In this document: positions 5,442 to 7,515 of the stretch, one piece after another
Layout of the letters: each line of letters starts with the position of its first letter
Numbering within the stretch: position 1 is the stretch's first letter
Made by a program: the position numbers and the translations under genes
The notes under the pieces: generated by a model
The model's input: only the letters and a program-made list of their open reading frames with translations
Told to the model about the DNA's origin: nothing
The model's database searches: none
Origin: JBFGFG01 sp041627475
Lineage (GTDB): Bacteria; Actinomycetota; Nitriliruptoria; Nitriliruptorales; Nitriliruptoraceae
NCBI GenBank assembly: GCA_041627475.1
Contig: JBFKQZ010000154.1
Location: forward strand, 1-7,515
Reading direction: 5' to 3'
DNA: 7,515 nucleotides

Positions 5442-5463
5442 AGCAGTGCGGTCCGGGTAGGAT
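5435..5463 (+). promoter_or_regulatory. Probable gyrB promoter
   Basis: TAGGAT (5458-5463) is a very good actinobacterial housekeeping -10 element. A weak -35, TGGAGC (5435-5440, 3 of 6 to TTGACA), lies 17 bp upstream. Transcription would begin near 5470, leaving a leader of about 48 bases. It suggests that gyrB has its own promoter besides any read-through from the recF-dciA-glycosylase genes. Confidence 0.6.
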
Positions 5464-5505
5464 GAGGGATCCCGTGCGCATCGCGTGTGCGCGGCTCCCG
5501 AGGCC

Positions 5506-5510
5506 AGGTG
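5506..5510 (+). promoter_or_regulatory. gyrB ribosome binding site
   Basis: AGGTG, matching part of the Shine-Dalgarno consensus AGGAGGTGA, lies 7 bases before GTG 5518. It supports that start over the in-frame GTG at 5485, which has only an AGGG about 16 bases away. Confidence 0.6.
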
Positions 5511-5517
5511 TGTCCCC

Positions 5518-7509
5518 GTGTCCGACGTCCCCCAGCAGCCCGCCGCAGACGACCTCCCGGAGCGGGTGCCCGGTGAGTACAGCGCCCGCAACATCACGGT
5601 CCTCGAGGGCCTGGAGGCCGTCCGCAAGCGCCCCGGCATGTACATCGGCTCGACCGGGCCGCGCGGCCTGCACCACCTGATCTGGGAGGTGGTGGACAAC
5701 TCGGTCGACGAGGCCCTCGCGGGTCGCTGCTCGGAGATCTGGGTGACCCTGCACGAGGACGGCGCGGTCAGCGTGCGTGACGACGGTTCGGGCATCCCCG
5801 TCGACACCCACGAGAAGCAGGGGAGGTCGGCGCTCGAGGTCGTGATGACCGTCCTGCACGCCGGCGGCAAGTTCGACAACGATGCGTACGCCGTCTCCGG
5901 TGGCCTGCACGGCGTCGGTGTGTCGGTCGTCAACGCGCTCTCCGAGCGCCTCGAGGCCGTGATCCACCGCGACGGGGGCATCCACCGCCAGGCCTACTGC
6001 CGCGGTGTCCCCGAGGGCCCGATCGAGCGGGTCGGCGAGACCGACGACCACGGGACGACGATCACGTTCTGGCCCGACCCCGAGATCTTCGAGACGACCC
6101 ACTTCACGGCCGACACGATCGAGCGCCGTCTGCGCGACACCGCGTTCCTGACCGCGGGCCTGAAGATCCACCTGATCGACGAGCGGCCACGTGACGACGA
6201 CCAGCCGATCCCGCACCAGGTCACCTTCCACGCACCCGGTGGCCTGCGGGACTTCGTCGACCACGTGCGCACGACCCGCAAGGCCGAGCAGGTCCACGAC
6301 CCCATCCACTTCGAGTCGGAGGACCAGGGCCCCAACGGGAAGCAGGCACTGGAGATCAGCCTCCAGTGGATCGAGGACTACAACGACGCGATTCTCAGCT
6401 TCGCCAACACGATCTCGACGCACGAGGGCGGCACCCACGAGGAGGGCTTCCGCACCGCGCTCACCTCGGTGATGAACCGGTACGCGAAGGACAAGAACCT
6501 CCTGCGCAGCAAGGACGTCGAGTCGCTGTCCGGCGACGACCTCCGCACCGGCCTGATCGCGATCATCAGCGTCAAGATCGGCGACCCGCAGTTCGAGGGC
6601 CAGACCAAGACGAAGCTCGGCAACACCGAGGTCCGCAGCTTCGTCCAGACCACGACCTACGCCCAGCTGCAGCAGTGGCTCGAGGAGCACCCGACCGAGG
6701 CCAAGGCGGTCATCCAGCGCGCCGAGGCCGAGGCCCAGGCGCGGATCGCCGCCCGTCGTGCCAAGGACCTCACGCGCCGCAAGGGCCTGCTCAACTCGAG
6801 CTCGCTGCCCGGCAAGCTCAGCGACTGCCAGAGCCGCGACCCCGCCGAGTGCGAGATCTACATCGTCGAGGGGGACTCGGCCGGTGGTTCGGCCAAGCAG
6901 GCCCGCGACCCGCGGACCCAGGCGATCCTCCCGATCCGCGGCAAGATCCTCAACGTCGAGAAGGCGCGGCTGCCGCGGATCCTCGAGAACAACGAGATCC
7001 AGGCGCTGCTGACGGCGATGGGCACCGGGTTCGGCGAGGACTTCGACGCCACCAAGGCGCGCTACCACAAGCTGATCCTCATGGCGGACGCCGACGTCGA
7101 CGGGGCGCACATCCGCACGCTCCTGCTGACGTTCCTGTTCCGGCACATGCGGCCGCTGATCGACGCGGGCTACGTCTACCTGGCCCAGCCGCCGCTCTAC
7201 CAGGTGAAGCACTCCAAGCGCCGCGGGGAGGTCTGGTACGCGTACAGCGACCCCGAGCTGGCCGAGATCCGCGCCGACCTGCCGAGCGACGGCAAGGCCG
7301 ACGTCCAGCGCTTCAAGGGCCTGGGCGAGATGGACGCCGACCAGCTGTGGGACACCACGATGGACCCGGCACGTCGCACGCTCAAGCTCGTGACGCTCGA
7401 GGACGCCGCTGCGGCGGACGAGATGTTCAGCGTCCTGATGGGTGACGACGTCGAGTCGCGTCGCAACTTCATCCAGGCCAACGCCCGCTACGCGACGATC
7501 GACGTCTGA
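5518..7509 (+). CDS. gyrB: DNA gyrase subunit B
   Basis: GyrB supplies the ATPase and TOPRIM domains of gyrase (A2B2), which introduces negative supercoils and relieves strain ahead of the fork. GTG 5518 has AGGTG 7 bases upstream and gives 663 aa, typical for the family. The GHKL ATPase domain has Asn61 (E. coli Asn46) in EVVDNSVDEALAG, Asp88 (Asp73) in DDGSGIP, the lid SGGLHGVGVS, Arg151 (Arg136, aminocoumarin contact) and Thr180 (Thr165). The transducer carries QTKTKLGN. The TOPRIM domain has Glu451 in EGDSAGGSAK and Asp524/526/528 in DADVDG; QRFKGLGEMDADQLW follows near the C-terminus. The roughly 170-aa insertion of E. coli GyrB is absent. One oddity is Ser91 at the position of E. coli Arg76. 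A promoter with TAGGAT lies upstream, and the stop overlaps a probable gyrA start. Confidence 0.97.
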   Translation: MSDVPQQPAADDLPERVPGEYSARNITVLEGLEAVRKRPGMYIGSTGPRGLHHLIWEVVDNSVDEALAGRCSEIWVTLHEDGAVSVRDDGSGIPVDTHEKQGRSALEVVMTVLHAGGKFDNDAYAVSGGLHGVGVSVVNALSERLEAVIHRDGGIHRQAYCRGVPEGPIERVGETDDHGTTITFWPDPEIFETTHFTADTIERRLRDTAFLTAGLKIHLIDERPRDDDQPIPHQVTFHAPGGLRDFVDHVRTTRKAEQVHDPIHFESEDQGPNGKQALEISLQWIEDYNDAILSFANTISTHEGGTHEEGFRTALTSVMNRYAKDKNLLRSKDVESLSGDDLRTGLIAIISVKIGDPQFEGQTKTKLGNTEVRSFVQTTTYAQLQQWLEEHPTEAKAVIQRAEAEAQARIAARRAKDLTRRKGLLNSSSLPGKLSDCQSRDPAECEIYIVEGDSAGGSAKQARDPRTQAILPIRGKILNVEKARLPRILENNEIQALLTAMGTGFGEDFDATKARYHKLILMADADVDGAHIRTLLLTFLFRHMRPLIDAGYVYLAQPPLYQVKHSKRRGEVWYAYSDPELAEIRADLPSDGKADVQRFKGLGEMDADQLWDTTMDPARRTLKLVTLEDAAAADEMFSVLMGDDVESRRNFIQANARYATIDV

Positions 7510-7515
7510 TGACGC
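7509..7515 (+). CDS. gyrA: Probable start of DNA gyrase subunit A (cut by window edge)
   Basis: The gyrB stop TGA (7507-7509) shares its last base with ATG 7509-7511 in TGATG, a common overlap in coupled operons. Only ATGACGC is visible (Met-Thr-). The gyrA assignment rests on the near-universal gyrB-gyrA order in Actinomycetota and on the frequent Met-Thr start of those proteins. Seven bases cannot prove it. Confidence 0.4.

Noticed and set aside
5485..5517. Upstream GTG start for gyrB
   Set aside because: No well-spaced Shine-Dalgarno precedes it, whereas AGGTG is 7 bases before GTG 5518.
5014..7212. A 732-codon open frame on the minus strand opposite the glycosylase end and gyrB
   Set aside because: It is a codon-bias shadow of gyrB with no recognisable domain.

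Overview
This window is the core replication locus of a GC-rich bacterium, most likely a member of the Actinomycetota. All genes lie on the + strand in the order dnaA (3' part) – oriC – dnaN – recF – dciA (DUF721) – Fpg/Nei-family glycosylase – gyrB – (first codons of a probable gyrA). The taxonomic guess rests on the high GC, the GTG starts, the recF/DUF721/gyrB order and actinobacterial motif variants such as 'YAVSGGLHGVG' in GyrB. A deep-branching class such as Nitriliruptoria or Acidimicrobiia would fit, but the sequence alone does not decide this. The gnd gene found between dnaN and recF in Streptomyces is absent.

Layout. Positions 1-1198 hold the AAA+ and DNA-binding domains of DnaA; its N-terminus lies outside the window. 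Positions 1199-1610 are non-coding and look like the chromosomal origin. There is a left block of DnaA-box-like 9-mers on the minus strand, some repeated every 10-11 bp, and a right block on the plus strand. These are followed by a GGCC spacer, two DnaA-trio-like triplets and an AT-rich stretch about 50 bp long. Positions 1611-2729 encode the sliding clamp, 2784-3959 RecF, and 3956-4429 the helicase-loader family protein DciA, which overlaps recF by 4 bp. Positions 4468-5358 encode a divergent Fpg/Nei DNA glycosylase. Positions 5359-5517 carry a probable gyrB promoter with two DnaA-box-like sites, and 5518-7509 encode the gyrase B subunit. The last bases (TGATG...) fit a gyrA start overlapping the gyrB stop by one base.

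How it fits together. DnaA opens oriC, DciA helps deliver the replicative helicase, DnaN clamps the polymerase, RecF acts at gaps and stalled forks, and gyrase removes positive supercoils ahead of the fork. The unexpected member is the base-excision glycosylase between dciA and gyrB. It lacks two hallmarks of classical Fpg: the zinc-finger arginine and the DPRRFG loop.

Most of the window is ordinary, well-conserved housekeeping sequence, and I see no mobile element, CRISPR array or RNA gene. The items worth a second look are the glycosylase, the unusual DnaA-box variants and their phasing, the oriC-like boxes at the gyrB promoter, and a 17-codon ORF bridging dciA and the glycosylase.
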